Shown: in pieces, positions 9,596 to 19,036 of the stretch | How the letters are laid out: each line of letters begins with the position of its first letter | Numbering within the stretch: the stretch's first letter is position 1 | Assembly (NCBI GenBank): GCA_017470525.1 | Contig: JAFUYM010000008.1 | Location: 1-64,000 of the forward strand | Direction of reading: 5' to 3' | From: Bacteroidaceae bacterium | GTDB lineage: Bacteria; Bacteroidota; Bacteroidia; Bacteroidales; Bacteroidaceae | Length of the DNA stretch: 64,000 nucleotides | Translations under genes and position numbers: made by a program | Notes under the pieces: generated by a model | Seen by the model: the letters and a program-made list of their open reading frames with translations, nothing else | Told to the model about the DNA's origin: nothing | Database searches by the model: none

Positions 9596-9649
9596 CAATC
9601 AAAAAAATGGGCAGCAACCTGGTGGAGGTGTTGCCCATTTTTTGATTGG
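9596..9649. terminator. Bidirectional terminator between convergent genes
   Basis: The inverted repeat pairs caatcaaaaaaatgggca with tgcccattttttgattg around a short loop. It gives A/T tracts on both strands and separates the plus-strand lipoprotein gene from the minus-strand xylanase gene. Confidence 0.8.
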
Positions 9650-9674
9650 AGGGGTTGATGTGCCCGCTGTGTAG

Positions 9675-11381
9675 TTATTTCTTCCAGAATTTCTTGCCGT
9701 TCTTAATGACGATGCCGTGGTAATTTCCATCCACTTTCTGACCTGCAAGGTTATAGAGGTTGTTGTCGGCAGTTTCTGGAGTGCTTGCCACTTCGTCAAT
9801 AGCAGAACTCTGAACAAGTTTCAACTCAATCTTGTCAATGTTGCAGTTGGCACCGTTGATGGTGATGCGGAAGATGTGTTCACCGGCTTCCAATTCCTTG
9901 AGGATATTGCCTTTCACCACCTTGTAGGTGTCCCAATTGTTACTACCTGTTTGAGGTACATTGACCTTGCAGAGTGAGGTGACTTTGCCATCCTCTACGA
10001 GTCCGAGCGTGAAACCTGAACCCGAAACTCCTGAAGAGACGGTGGCTTCGTAAGAGTAAGTGCCAGATTCAGTGACTTTGACGCTATATTCAAGCCATTC
10101 ACCTACAGCAGTATAACCGATGACTGTTCCATTGTTGCCCTTCACGAGATCCACACCTTCATTGTCAGTGCGGCTCTTGGCATCGCCTTGGTCTTCGCTG
10201 TCAGAATCATGGAAAGTGAGTCCTTCGCCACCCTTGTCAAAGTTCTCTGCCTGAACGATGCCAGGAATACTAATGACACTCTTGTATGGTGTGCGCTTGT
10301 TGTTTACCTTCAACGTGTATTTGACAATCTTCGATTCCTTGCCTTCAGCATCTGTGGCAATGGCAGTGATGGCATATTCACCCTTTGCCGTAGGCTTGTA
10401 ATCCGTCTCGAAAGGCTCTTCCGAAACACTCTTCAGAAGCACGTTGTCCAGATAGAAACTTACGTTGGCGATAGTGCTGGTGGGTGATGATGCTGTTGCT
10501 TTCAACGTAGTGTTGGTGTTGATGGTGGCAGGTGCCGGGTCGGAGGTGACGGCGAGTTTGATGTTGTTATCGACCTCCGTGTGCTTGAAGACGAACTTAT
10601 CGATATTGCCGTTGCTACCGCTGATGTTGAGTCGGAGGATGTGCTTGCCTTCAGCCAGTGAGACAAGGGTGCGTCCATGTATGGGTACATAATTACTCCA
10701 GTCGCTATTGCCTGTCTGTGGGATGGTGATGACCTCGCTCAAGTTGTTAACGGTGCCGTCTGGAGTTTCGATGGAGAGGCTGAAGGAGGCACCTGTGACA
10801 CCCGAGGACACGTATGCATCGTAGGAGTAAGTGCCAGCCTCGGTGACATTGACGGTGTATTCAGTCCACTCGCCATTCGCGGTATAGCCCAGTGCGTAAC
10901 CGTTGTTGCCCTTCACCACATCAATACCACCATCTGTACGATAAGATGCGCCATCGCCTTCCTTGTTGGTGTTGGAGTCGTGGTAAGTGACCCCTTCACC
11001 ACCCACGTCGAAGTTCTCTGCCTCGATGGTGCCTGGCAATTCCGCAATTATGTTTTTGAATGGAGAACGTGGGTTGTAGGCAGTGAAAGCACCTTCACGT
11101 TCATAAGTACTGCCATCAGTGTCATATACAATGGCTTTGAGGGCATACTTTCCAGTGGCAGCAGGGGTATATTCGGCTTCATAGGCAGCATCGAGAGTCT
11201 TTTCGTTGACAGAAGATGCCTCCTTGATGGTTTGGTAGAGCGCTCCTTTCACGTAGAGTTCGATGTGGTCGATGGTTTTAGTGGCAAGGCGCGCATTCAC
11301 GGTGATGGTCAGTGGCTCGCCCTTGGTGGGTGTGACCGTTTGCGGCTTGATATAGACTGATGCCTCCTTTTCATGCCCGGG
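9675..11381 (-). pseudogene. C-terminal half of the frameshifted GH10 xylanase: two CBM6 modules and tail
   Basis: This frame continues the GH10 protein after a single-base shift near 11376-11381. The readable junction runs ...KSPFPG then HEKEASVYIKPQTV in the other frame. The order is an Ig-like module, a CBM6 (IEAENFDVGGEGVTYHDS...GEWTEYTVNV), a second Ig-like module (VSFYLDNVLLKS), a second CBM6 (VQAENFDKGGEGLTFHDS), and a conserved tail (YNLAGQKVDGNYHGIVI) typical of secreted Prevotella/Bacteroides enzymes. The first internal ATG is at 11300, but it has no signal peptide and starts inside a module, so it is unlikely to be a free-standing gene. One extra G in the ccc/ggg run would restore a protein of about 894 residues. 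Confidence 0.75.
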
Positions 11382-12358
11382 AAGGGGCTCTTGGCATTCT
11401 TGGCAGCATCAGTCTTCATATATTCACGGAGCCAAGTCATGGCTGGACGGTCTTTGCCATCCCTGATGATGCCTGAATTACCGTCTGTGGTCCAAGTATG
11501 TCCGTAGATGTACCCCCAAAGGGTGATGCCGGCACAATAATCTGCTTCCCACATGTATGGAATCTGCTCTTTGTAGCGTTGCAACTGTAAATTGTCATCC
11601 GAGGTGCCGATGTCATATTCCGTGCTGTACATTGGCATCTTGAGCGCATTCTGAATCTCATCCATGGCAGACCTGAAGTTGCTCACATTCATATCGGTGA
11701 GGTCGTGTGACTGACATCCGTATGCATCAATGGGCGCACCTGCATCGCGCAGGGTCTTGACAAGGTCTATAAACTGGCTTCTTTGCCATTGGAACGTGTT
11801 GTAGTCGTTATAAATCAGAATGGCATCTGGCCAACGCTCGTGCGCCATCTCGAATGCCTTGATTATCCAATCGTAGCCCGTTTTTCCATCGCCTCCCAGA
11901 GCCGCTTTGTAGGGAGCAGGGGCATGACCGGGTACAGCCTCGTTCACCACATCAATCATGGGCAGGTTAGGATAGTGCTTCTTGATGGCATCCATCCACT
12001 CAACAATGGCTTTGTACTGTTCTTCTGTGGAGAGGTCGTTTATCCAACCGGGGTATTGGGACCCCCAGATGAGCGTATGGAACTTGAAAGGAAAATTGTG
12101 GTTCTTGGCATAATTGTAAGCGTTGTCACATCCGCCCCAATTGAAACTGCCACGGCGTGAACCTTCAATAGATGACCACTTTGATTCATTCTCTGGGGTA
12201 ATCTGGTTCCAGAGGGTGTAGTACTTCTCATTGCCGTAATCCACTTGATAACTCGTGGTAATGTTTCCCAGAAACTTGTCGGGATTAGACGACAATTGCG
12301 CATGCGATTTCATGGTGAAAAGGCATGCAGCCAACATCGTTAAATGGATAGTCTTCAT
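11309..12358 (-). CDS. GH10 endo-1,4-beta-xylanase, truncated by frameshift
   Basis: This frame encodes a signal peptide (ending near SHAQ) and an apparently complete GH10 catalytic barrel. GH10 landmarks are WNQITPENESKW, HTLIWGSQYPGW, acid/base Glu140 in DVVNEAV, and nucleophile Glu247 in STEYDIG. The last 25 or so residues (MKRRHQSISSRKRSHPPRASH) are out-of-frame sequence after the shift, because the true continuation with CBM6 modules lies in another frame. The barrel alone could still hydrolyse xylan but would lack its binding modules and sorting tail. It is either a recent inactivating mutation or a base missed in sequencing. Confidence 0.85.
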   Translation of the reverse strand: MKTIHLTMLAACLFTMKSHAQLSSNPDKFLGNITTSYQVDYGNEKYYTLWNQITPENESKWSSIEGSRRGSFNWGGCDNAYNYAKNHNFPFKFHTLIWGSQYPGWINDLSTEEQYKAIVEWMDAIKKHYPNLPMIDVVNEAVPGHAPAPYKAALGGDGKTGYDWIIKAFEMAHERWPDAILIYNDYNTFQWQRSQFIDLVKTLRDAGAPIDAYGCQSHDLTDMNVSNFRSAMDEIQNALKMPMYSTEYDIGTSDDNLQLQRYKEQIPYMWEADYCAGITLWGYIYGHTWTTDGNSGIIRDGKDRPAMTWLREYMKTDAAKNAKSPFPGMKRRHQSISSRKRSHPPRASH

Positions 12359-12496
12359 GATTGTTATTCTTTATTGATAAATGTTTTAGATATGACACAG
12401 TGACATCAGTTGTGTATAGGTCAAAAAAGTGATTTATCAGTAAAGTCAGTCAATCAGTCGAGGGATTCTCGAAGAACACATCGAGATTTTTCGGTG

Positions 12497-12520
12497 TAAA
12501 GATACGCCAAATTCCGCAAA
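12497..12520 (-). promoter_or_regulatory. Candidate promoter of the GH10 xylanase gene
   Basis: Within the 241-base gap 12359-12599, minus-strand TATCTTTA (12497-12504) is one base off the -7 consensus. It has TTTGC upstream (12516-12520). The rest of the gap holds a long leader of about 130 bases and nothing else I can assign. Confidence 0.45.
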
Positions 12521-12599
12521 TGACAAAGAAAAATAGGAATAACTTATTAAATTTTTTGTTTTTGTATGTGGAAATGCCTCTTTGAAGGGTTCGATGTAT

Positions 12600-13796
12600 T
12601 CATTCCCCTAATTCCTCGCTGGTATATCCTTCGGGCAGTTTTCGGCAGTTGTAACTGGATGCCATGATTTCGCCATAGGCACCACCTGAGAGGATGGCGA
12701 GCAGGTCGCCTCGACGGGTGTAGGGGAGGGAAATGTTCTTGTCGAAGACATCGCTGGATTCACAGATGGGACCTACTACATCGTAGGTTACTTGCTGTGG
12801 TGTGTGCTCCTTGCCACTACGGGTTGCCTCATCGATGGCAGTGAGGTTGATGATCTTGTGGTGGGCATCATAAAGAGCAGGACGAATGAGGTCTGTAAAA
12901 CCTGAATCGACAATGACAAACTTCTTGATGGCGTTCTCTTTCACATAGTTGACTTTGGTAATGAGGGCACCACATTGCCCGACAATGGCACGTCCCAACT
13001 CAAAGTGCAGAGTCTGCCCTGGACGCAGTTTCAAGTATTTGTGATAGACCTCAAAATAATCCTTGAAGTCGGGAATTGGGTTGGCTTGCGGGTCATCATA
13101 GTCGATGCCAAGTCCACCGCCTACGTTGATGATTTCCAGTTTGATGCCGATGGCTTCCAGTTGGTCTTGCAGTTCATTGATGCGGTGGGCAAGGGCGATG
13201 AAATCGTCCATCTCAAGAATCTGTGAACCGATATGGAAATGTAATCCCTTGAACTGCACGTTCTTCATGCTTTGTGCCAGGCGAATCACTCGCTCCATGT
13301 CCAGCATGTCAATGCCGAATTTGTTTTCAGCCAGTCCAGTCGTGATGTTGGCATGTGTGTGAGCACCGACATTGGGGTTGATGCGGAAACAAACGGTTGC
13401 GACTTTACCTTTTCGGGCGGCAATTTCGTTGATGACTTCCAGTTCGGGGATGCTTTCCACATTGAAGCAGAAGATGTCCTTGTCCAGCCCCAATTCTATT
13501 TCCCAGTCACTTTTACCCACACCAGCAAAAACAATTTTATTGGCAGGAAATCCAGCCTTGAGCACCTGTTCAATTTCGCCACCAGATACGCAGTCGATGC
13601 CAAGACCTGCTTCGTTGATGACTTTCAGCACTTTCAGGTTGGCGTTTGCCTTCACGGCATAGTGAACGAAATAGTTGTCGTATTTCTGTGTTTCTGTGTT
13701 GATGGCGTCAAGTGTCTGACGCAGTATGTTTGTGTCGTAATAATAGAAAGGAGTGCGGATTGCCGCCAGTTTCTCCACATTGAAATTCATTGCCAT
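12600..13796 (-). CDS. lysA: Diaminopimelate decarboxylase
   Basis: LysA removes CO2 from meso-diaminopimelate to give lysine, the last step of the pathway, using PLP. It has 398 residues. PLP Lys49 sits in HYAVKAN, the His in HFHIGSQ packs on the ring, the phosphate is bound by GGGLGIDY, and CESSD supplies the active-site Cys across the dimer. The ATG at 13796 gives MAMNF, but the second Met two codons later is also possible. It follows the aspartokinase gene in the same direction, separated by a 113-base gap that holds an inverted-repeat element, so the first and last lysine enzymes are paired. Confidence 0.95.
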   Translation of the reverse strand: MAMNFNVEKLAAIRTPFYYYDTNILRQTLDAINTETQKYDNYFVHYAVKANANLKVLKVINEAGLGIDCVSGGEIEQVLKAGFPANKIVFAGVGKSDWEIELGLDKDIFCFNVESIPELEVINEIAARKGKVATVCFRINPNVGAHTHANITTGLAENKFGIDMLDMERVIRLAQSMKNVQFKGLHFHIGSQILEMDDFIALAHRINELQDQLEAIGIKLEIINVGGGLGIDYDDPQANPIPDFKDYFEVYHKYLKLRPGQTLHFELGRAIVGQCGALITKVNYVKENAIKKFVIVDSGFTDLIRPALYDAHHKIINLTAIDEATRSGKEHTPQQVTYDVVGPICESSDVFDKNISLPYTRRGDLLAILSGGAYGEIMASSYNCRKLPEGYTSEELGE

Positions 13797-13809
13797 AGAA
13801 TATATATAA

Positions 13810-13900
13810 AATTCATGAATAATTCATGGTTAAATTATGGCAATTCATGTTATAAAAAGAACACGAATTATCATCAATTAGCCACGAATTATCATCAATT
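13810..13900. repeat. Inverted-repeat element, copy 1
   Basis: The left arm (13810-13851) and right arm (13860-13900) are imperfect reverse complements built from aattcatgg/aattatgg/aattcatgt units spaced 10-11 bases apart. It fills the gap between aspartokinase and lysA. The same design is seen at 25241 and 26556. Confidence 0.6.
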
Positions 13901-13909
13901 CATTTTCTT

Positions 13910-15223
13910 TTAATTAAACAGATGGTCGCTCAGCGACTGCAAAGCCTTCTTCTTATCCTCGGCAGAGATGAGGAACGAGATATTATGGCTGGAACCTCCG
14001 TAGGAAATCATGCGGACAGGGATTTCCTTCAGTGCCTCGGTTGCTTTGCTTTCAAAGCCTACGTTTTCTGCATCGAGGTCGCCCACCACGCAGATGATGC
14101 ACATGTTCTTATCCACCTGCACATGACCAAATTTCTTCAGTTCGTTCACGATGGCATCGAGGTGAATAGGGTTGTCGATGGATACGCTCACACCCACTTC
14201 CGAAGTGGCAATCATGTCGATGGATGTCTTGTATGACTCGAAAATCTCGAATACCTTGCGCAGGAAGCCGTATGCCAGCAGCATGCGCGAAGAGGTGATT
14301 CTGATGGCTGTGATGTTGTCCTTGGCTGCTACCGCCTTGATTTTGCCGTGCTCGGTCTCGTTGCTGATGACGGTGCCGGGAGCCGTTGGGTCCATCGTGT
14401 TCAGCAGTTTCACGGGAATGCCTGCAAACTTGGCGGGCTGCACACAGGTGGGGTGGAGAATCTTGGCACCGAAATATGCCAGTTCGGCTGCCTCCTCAAA
14501 GTGCAGATGGTTGACAGGCGAGGTCTTCTCCACATAGCGAGGGTCGTTGTTGTGCATGCCGTCGATGTCTGTCCAAATCTGGATTTCGGATGCGCCCACA
14601 GCGGCACCAATTAGCGATGCTGTGTAGTCGCTGCCTCCCCGTTGCAGGTTGTCAATCTCGCCGTAAGCATTGCGGCAGATGAAGCCTTGTGTGATATAGA
14701 TTTCCTTGTCTGGGTTTTCGTCGAGTTGAATCTTGATTTTCTCGCGGATGTACTCAAGGTCAGGCTCTGAGTTCTTGTCGGTGCGCATGAACTCCAGGGC
14801 AGGAATGAGCACGGCATTGTAACCCTGTTCGATGAGGTAGTTCGTCACCATATTCGTCGAAATGATTTCACCTTGACCTACAATGATCTTTTCCTCAAAC
14901 ATCGTAAAGATGCCTTTGGTGAAAGAACGCAGATAGTTAAACTCTTCCTTGAGGAAGGCAAGGGTCTGCTGCTTCATGGCATCGGTGGTGTAGAGTTCAT
15001 CCACGTGCTTCTTGTATTTCTTTTCCAGTGCGTTGATGGTCTCGTTAGCACCTTCTGGGTTCTTCTTGTAGAGATAGTCAGAAATTTCCACCAGTGAATT
15101 GGTGGTGCCCGACATGGCTGAGAGCACGACAATCTTCTGCTCGCCGTCGGTGATGAGTTTTACGACATCCTTCATTCGCTGAGGAGTGCCTACGGATGTT
15201 CCGCCAAACTTAAGTACTTTCAT
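13910..15223 (-). CDS. lysC: Aspartokinase (monofunctional, ACT-regulated)
   Basis: This enzyme phosphorylates aspartate at the entry to lysine, threonine and methionine synthesis. It has 437 residues, which fits a monofunctional kinase rather than a ThrA-type fusion. The N-terminus carries the amino-acid kinase signature KFGGTSVG (5-12), mid-protein GGSDYTASLIGAAV, and the C-terminal third has two ACT-like repeats (DMIATSEVGVSVSI, ISYGGSSHNISFLI) for feedback by amino acids. It lies between ftsE (35-base gap upstream) and lysA. The lysC symbol is given by pathway context, because Bacteroidales often carry other aspartokinases. Confidence 0.9.
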   Translation of the reverse strand: MKVLKFGGTSVGTPQRMKDVVKLITDGEQKIVVLSAMSGTTNSLVEISDYLYKKNPEGANETINALEKKYKKHVDELYTTDAMKQQTLAFLKEEFNYLRSFTKGIFTMFEEKIIVGQGEIISTNMVTNYLIEQGYNAVLIPALEFMRTDKNSEPDLEYIREKIKIQLDENPDKEIYITQGFICRNAYGEIDNLQRGGSDYTASLIGAAVGASEIQIWTDIDGMHNNDPRYVEKTSPVNHLHFEEAAELAYFGAKILHPTCVQPAKFAGIPVKLLNTMDPTAPGTVISNETEHGKIKAVAAKDNITAIRITSSRMLLAYGFLRKVFEIFESYKTSIDMIATSEVGVSVSIDNPIHLDAIVNELKKFGHVQVDKNMCIICVVGDLDAENVGFESKATEALKEIPVRMISYGGSSHNISFLISAEDKKKALQSLSDHLFN

Positions 15224-15258
15224 AATATATTATATATGTGTATTTTTATTCTTGTTCT

Positions 15259-15963
15259 TTAATCTAATTCTTCGGTTGTTTCTTCTTCCTTTTGGAGGTG
15301 TTTCACTTCTGTCAGTTGGTGGTCTTTACATAGGAATTGTCTGCCTGGAAATTCTTCCAGCAACTGGAGGTTGTGAGTAATCATCACCACCGTACTGCTC
15401 GCCTTGCTGATTTGTTGCAAGAGTTCCACAATCTGCCGGCTGGTTTCGGCATCAAGGTTGCCTGTGGGTTCATCTGCCAAGATGAGTTTTGGGCGGTTCA
15501 GGATGGCACGTGCAATCACGATGCGTTGCTGTTCGCCCCCCGACAGTTCCGATGGCATCTTGTAGCCTTTGGTCGCCATGCCCACCAGTTCGAGCACGTC
15601 ACTGATGCGCTGATTGATTTCCAGTTTGTTTTTCCATCCTGTCGCTTTCAACACAAAACGCAGGTTTGCATCTACCGTGCGGTCAGTCAGTAGTTGGAAG
15701 TCCTGAAAAATGATGCCCAACTTTTTTCTGAGTTCTGGCAAATGTCGGCGTTTCAGTTCCGTCATATCATAATCCAGTACCTTCGCTTCGCCTTCTTTCA
15801 CAGGAATTTCGCCATACAGCGTCTTGATGAAAGAACTTTTGCCTGTGCCCACCTTTCCTGTGAGATAGACAAATTCTCCCTCGCCAATCGTCACGCTAAC
15901 GTTTTGCAACACCAATTGTGACTCCTGATAGACATTGACATCCTTGTATTCAATCAGATTCAT
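15259..15963 (-). CDS. ftsE: FtsE-like ABC transporter ATP-binding protein
   Basis: This 234-residue ATPase has Walker [11 protein letters not shown] (35-44), signature LSGGEQQR, Walker [13 protein letters not shown] and the switch His in ITHNLQ. The whole length resembles FtsE, which with FtsX controls septal peptidoglycan hydrolases. No ftsX lies beside it, so the partner must be elsewhere, and a related LolD/MacB-type role cannot be excluded. It sits 49 bases after hisIE and 35 bases before aspartokinase, all on the minus strand, so a division function appears embedded in an amino-acid operon. Confidence 0.8.
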   Translation of the reverse strand: MNLIEYKDVNVYQESQLVLQNVSVTIGEGEFVYLTGKVGTGKSSFIKTLYGEIPVKEGEAKVLDYDMTELKRRHLPELRKKLGIIFQDFQLLTDRTVDANLRFVLKATGWKNKLEINQRISDVLELVGMATKGYKMPSELSGGEQQRIVIARAILNRPKLILADEPTGNLDAETSRQIVELLQQISKASSTVVMITHNLQLLEEFPGRQFLCKDHQLTEVKHLQKEEETTEELD

Positions 15964-16012
15964 CAGACCGCTCTCAATTTTCGTTCAATTTGAATTTCGT
16001 TGTTAAAAGAGA

Positions 16013-16624
16013 TTAGTGCTTATGCCAGTTCGGATCGTGACGTTCAGCCAGTTCTGCTGCTAAGTCTTCGATGGTCAGACCCTTTGAGGTGAGCAGCACG
16101 ATGAGGTGGTAGAGCATGTCGGATGCTTCATACACCAAGCGTTCGTTATTGTTTGCCACAGCCTCGATGACAGCCTCCAGTGCCTCTTCGCCTACTTTCT
16201 GTGCCATGCGGTGGCATCCGTCCTTGAACAGGGATGTGGTGTAACTGCCTTCGGGCATCTCCTCATGACGCTTCTCGATGAATCGCTGCAACTCCACCAA
16301 AAACATGATAGGGTTGTCGTTCTTCTCGTCCCAGCAGGTGTCGGCTCCTGTGTGGCAAACGGGTCCCACAGGGTTTGCCTTGATGAGCAGCGTGTCCTTG
16401 TCGCAGTCGTTCAGAATCTCCACCACGTTGAGGAAGTTGCCGCTCGTCTCACCCTTTGTCCATAAGGTCTTTCGGGTGCGGCTATAGAACGTCACCTTGC
16501 CCGTTTCTACCGTCTTGTTGTATGCCTCCTCGTCCATGAAGCCGAGCATCAGCACCTTGAGTGTCTTGGCATCCTGCACAATGGCGGGCACCAGACCATC
16601 CATCTTCTTGAAATCAATTTCCAT
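16013..16624 (-). CDS. hisIE: Bifunctional phosphoribosyl-AMP cyclohydrolase / phosphoribosyl-ATP pyrophosphatase
   Basis: This carries out steps 2 and 3 of histidine synthesis in one 203-residue protein. The N-terminal HisI domain has the metal-binding GPVCHTGADTCW segment, and the C-terminal HisE domain has KVGEEALEAVIEA and YEASDMLYHLIVLL helices. The fused form is usual in Bacteroidales. It begins five bases after hisF and ends the hisH-hisA-hisF-hisIE set. Confidence 0.95.
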   Translation of the reverse strand: MEIDFKKMDGLVPAIVQDAKTLKVLMLGFMDEEAYNKTVETGKVTFYSRTRKTLWTKGETSGNFLNVVEILNDCDKDTLLIKANPVGPVCHTGADTCWDEKNDNPIMFLVELQRFIEKRHEEMPEGSYTTSLFKDGCHRMAQKVGEEALEAVIEAVANNNERLVYEASDMLYHLIVLLTSKGLTIEDLAAELAERHDPNWHKH

Positions 16625-16629
16625 TATCT

Positions 16630-17421
16630 TTACAATCTTACGTTTACTCCTTCATTTGCTAAATACTGTTTCAGTTCAGGGATGGGTATTTCCCCGAAAT
16701 GGAACACGCTTGCCGCCAGTGCCGCATCGCTGTGCCCGTTGATGAATGTGTCGCGGAAGTGCTCTTTCGTTCCAGCACCACCTGATGCGATGACCGGGAT
16801 GGTGAGCGTGTCAGCCAGTTTGCGAAGTGCCGCATTAGCAAACCCACGTTTCACACCATCGTGATTCATCGACGTGAACAGGATTTCGCCAGCACCTCGT
16901 TCGTTCACTTCCTTTGCCCAGTCGAATAGCCTGTATTCAGTCGGCACACGACCGCCATTCATATAGCATCGCCAATCACCGTCAATGCGTGGGTCGCCAT
17001 TCTCATGCACCGTGTCGTCTTCACATTTCGCATCGATAGCCACTACACACACCTGACTGCCAAAGTTCCGCGCAATCTCATCAATCAACTCTGGGCGACG
17101 GAGTGCAGCCGAATTGATGCTCACCTTGTCGGCTCCGGCATTAAGCAACCTGTCCACATCGGCAAGTTCGTTGATGCCGCCACCCACCGTAAATGGGATG
17201 TTGATTTCCCGTGCAATCCTCTTCACCAGTTCCGTGAACGTCTTACGTCCCTCGTGCGAAGCCGTGATGTCTAGATACACCAGTTCGTCGGCTCCTTGCT
17301 CACTGTACAATTTGCCCAGTTCGATGGGGTCGCCAGCCTGTCGCAGGTTCACGAAGTTCGTTCCCTTCACCGTCTGTCCGTCCTTGATGTCAAGGCAGGG
17401 TATGATACGTTTAGCCAACAT
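16630..17421 (-). CDS. hisF: Imidazole glycerol phosphate synthase cyclase subunit
   Basis: HisF takes ammonia from HisH and closes the imidazole ring of PRFAR, giving IGP and AICAR. From the ATG at 17421 it has 263 residues. [15 protein letters not shown] carries the first catalytic Asp (11) and [10 protein letters not shown] the second, with phosphate-binding VGGGI and SGGAG loops of the TIM barrel. A further 17 in-frame residues upstream (MARRSTKVK...) lie inside hisA and have no HisF counterpart. The chosen start overlaps the hisA stop by 11 bases. Confidence 0.95.
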   Translation of the reverse strand: MLAKRIIPCLDIKDGQTVKGTNFVNLRQAGDPIELGKLYSEQGADELVYLDITASHEGRKTFTELVKRIAREINIPFTVGGGINELADVDRLLNAGADKVSINSAALRRPELIDEIARNFGSQVCVVAIDAKCEDDTVHENGDPRIDGDWRCYMNGGRVPTEYRLFDWAKEVNERGAGEILFTSMNHDGVKRGFANAALRKLADTLTIPVIASGGAGTKEHFRDTFINGHSDAALAASVFHFGEIPIPELKQYLANEGVNVRL

Positions 17422-18133
17422 ACGTCTCCAACTCCTCCATCTTGATTTTACCTTCGTAGATCGCCTTGCCAAACACCACCGCAGGAATACCTGCCGAGTT
17501 CAGTAGGTCGATGTCCTCAATGCAACTCACGCCACCGCTGGCAATGAGGTGCAGGTCGGGAAACTCCTTCACAATCTGCTCATACAGTTCCATGGCAGGA
17601 CCTTCCAGCATGCCGTCCTTGCTGATGTCGGTGCAGAGCACATTATCCACTCCCTTGTTCACATACTTGTGCAGGAAGGGCATCAACTCGTCCTCTCCCT
17701 CTTCCTTCCAGCCGTTGATGCTGATGCGTCCGTGCTTCACGTCGGCACCGAGAATGATTTTGTTGTCGTTATACTTCTCCAGCCAAGTCTCAAACAGTTC
17801 GGGCTTCTTCACTGCCACACTGCCGATGGTCACCATCGTGGCACCGCTGGCAAAAGCAATGTCGATGTCCTCGTCCGACTTGATGCCACCGCCGAAGTCA
17901 ATCACCAGACTTGTGTGGTCGGCTATCCGTTCGATGGTCTTCCAGTTCACGATGTGCTGCGAACGCGCTCCGTCCAAATCGACCGTGTGCAAGCGTCGGA
18001 TGCCGTGTGCCTCAAACATCTTGGCAACCTCCACAGGGTCTTCGTTGTAGACCTTCTTCGTGTCGTAATCGCCCTTCGTCAGACGCACACATTTACCATC
18101 AATGATATCTATTGCAGGAATAATCTCTATCAT
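17411..18133 (-). CDS. hisA: Phosphoribosylformimino-AICAR phosphate isomerase
   Basis: This 240-residue (beta/alpha)8 enzyme of histidine synthesis opens the ribose ring of ProFAR to PRFAR. The start [18 protein letters not shown] contains the catalytic Asp9. The second half-barrel has [14 protein letters not shown] with the other catalytic Asp, and the phosphate loops are DFGGGI and ASGGV. It overlaps hisH by four bases (ATGA) and hisF by 11, indicating translational coupling. Confidence 0.95.
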   Translation of the reverse strand: MIEIIPAIDIIDGKCVRLTKGDYDTKKVYNEDPVEVAKMFEAHGIRRLHTVDLDGARSQHIVNWKTIERIADHTSLVIDFGGGIKSDEDIDIAFASGATMVTIGSVAVKKPELFETWLEKYNDNKIILGADVKHGRISINGWKEEGEDELMPFLHKYVNKGVDNVLCTDISKDGMLEGPAMELYEQIVKEFPDLHLIASGGVSCIEDIDLLNSAGIPAVVFGKAIYEGKIKMEELETYVG

Positions 18134-18720
18134 AGTTCTATGAAATTCTTGAGGATTCTTTCGCCCACCTTACCGCTCTTCTCGGGGTGGAATTGAGTTG
18201 CATAAAAATTCCCCTTGTGCAAGGCAGAAGAGTAGGGCTGAATGTAGTTCGTTGTGGCAATCGTCCAGTCGCACGTTGGCACGTAGAAACTATGGATGAA
18301 ATATACGAACTCAGGCTTCTCAAACCCCGCAAACAGCGGCGACTTTGTGTCTTCCACCGTGTTCCAACCCATCTGAGGCACCTTGTCCTCATGCGCCTTG
18401 GGCAGGAACCGCTTCACGTCCACATCAAACACACCCAGACAATCTGTGTTCTGTTCCTCGCTGTGGCGGCACAACAACTGCATGCCGATGCAGATGCCCA
18501 GCACTGGCTGCTTCAGCCCCACAATCACTTCGTCCAGACGATGTGCCTTCAGATACTCCATCGTGCTGTGTGCTTCCCCCTGTCCCGGGAAAATCACACG
18601 GTCAGCCTTTTGTATCAGTTCAATGTCGTCGGTCACCATTGGCTCCAATCCCAAACGCCTCACAGCATTCTCCACCGATCCGATGTTGCCCGCATTATAT
18701 TTTACGATTGCTACGTTCAT
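18130..18720 (-). CDS. hisH: Imidazole glycerol phosphate synthase glutaminase subunit
   Basis: This class I glutamine amidotransferase of 196 residues releases ammonia for HisF. The nucleophile is Cys77 in LGICIGMQLL, and the His-Glu pair is in ATQFHPEKSG. The oxyanion region is PGQGEA. It is the first gene of the minus-strand run, with a consensus promoter upstream. The earlier histidine genes (hisG, D, C, B) are not in this window. Confidence 0.95.
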   Translation of the reverse strand: MNVAIVKYNAGNIGSVENAVRRLGLEPMVTDDIELIQKADRVIFPGQGEAHSTMEYLKAHRLDEVIVGLKQPVLGICIGMQLLCRHSEEQNTDCLGVFDVDVKRFLPKAHEDKVPQMGWNTVEDTKSPLFAGFEKPEFVYFIHSFYVPTCDWTIATTNYIQPYSSALHKGNFYATQFHPEKSGKVGERILKNFIEL

Positions 18721-18749
18721 TTTGCTTCACTAAACCACATAAATCGATG

Positions 18750-18776
18750 CAAAGTTACGATTAAGTGAGCACAATA
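18750..18776 (-). promoter_or_regulatory. Promoter of the hisHAFIE run
   Basis: Minus-strand TAACTTTG at 18750-18757 fits the -7 consensus, with TATTG about 15 bases further upstream as a -33 element. It lies 29 bases before the hisH ATG. Nothing resembling a his attenuator leader peptide is visible. Confidence 0.6.
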
Positions 18777-18991
18777 CAAAACAAAAAGCCCTTTTTTTGC
18801 TCTTATTGCCGAACGGAAGCCCCTCCGCTTCCATCTAACGGTGGCTAAAATGAACAATGCTTCAATTCCATGCTTCTTATCACGAGGCTCGCGTACTTTG
18901 TGGGTGTGGGCTCACTGAGGGACAGAGTGTTGAGTATTTTCTCACAAAGGTGGAGGGATTTTGTGAAATAAACGGGGCAATCCTTGTAGTA

Positions 18992-19014
18992 TTGCTTTTT
19001 TTGTGCTACCTTTG
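18992..19014 (+). promoter_or_regulatory. Promoter of the GH2 gene
   Basis: TACCTTTG at 19007-19014 with TTG at 18992-18994 lies only 22 bases before the ATG at 19037. This rules against the longer frame that opens at 18857, because that frame would start upstream of the promoter. The rest of 18778-18990 contains one short GC-rich inverted repeat (ggaagc/gcttcc near 18815) and nothing else I can name. Confidence 0.6.
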
Positions 19015-19036
19015 CCAAAAATTTAGCCTATTTGGT

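Noticed and set aside
18805..18835. GC-rich inverted repeat as a terminator
   Set aside because: Arms of six bases without a T-tract in either direction, between divergent genes where no terminator is needed.
18857..19036. Upstream start of the GH2 gene
   Set aside because: A strong -7 element at 19007-19014 lies inside it, and a signal peptide begins at 19037.
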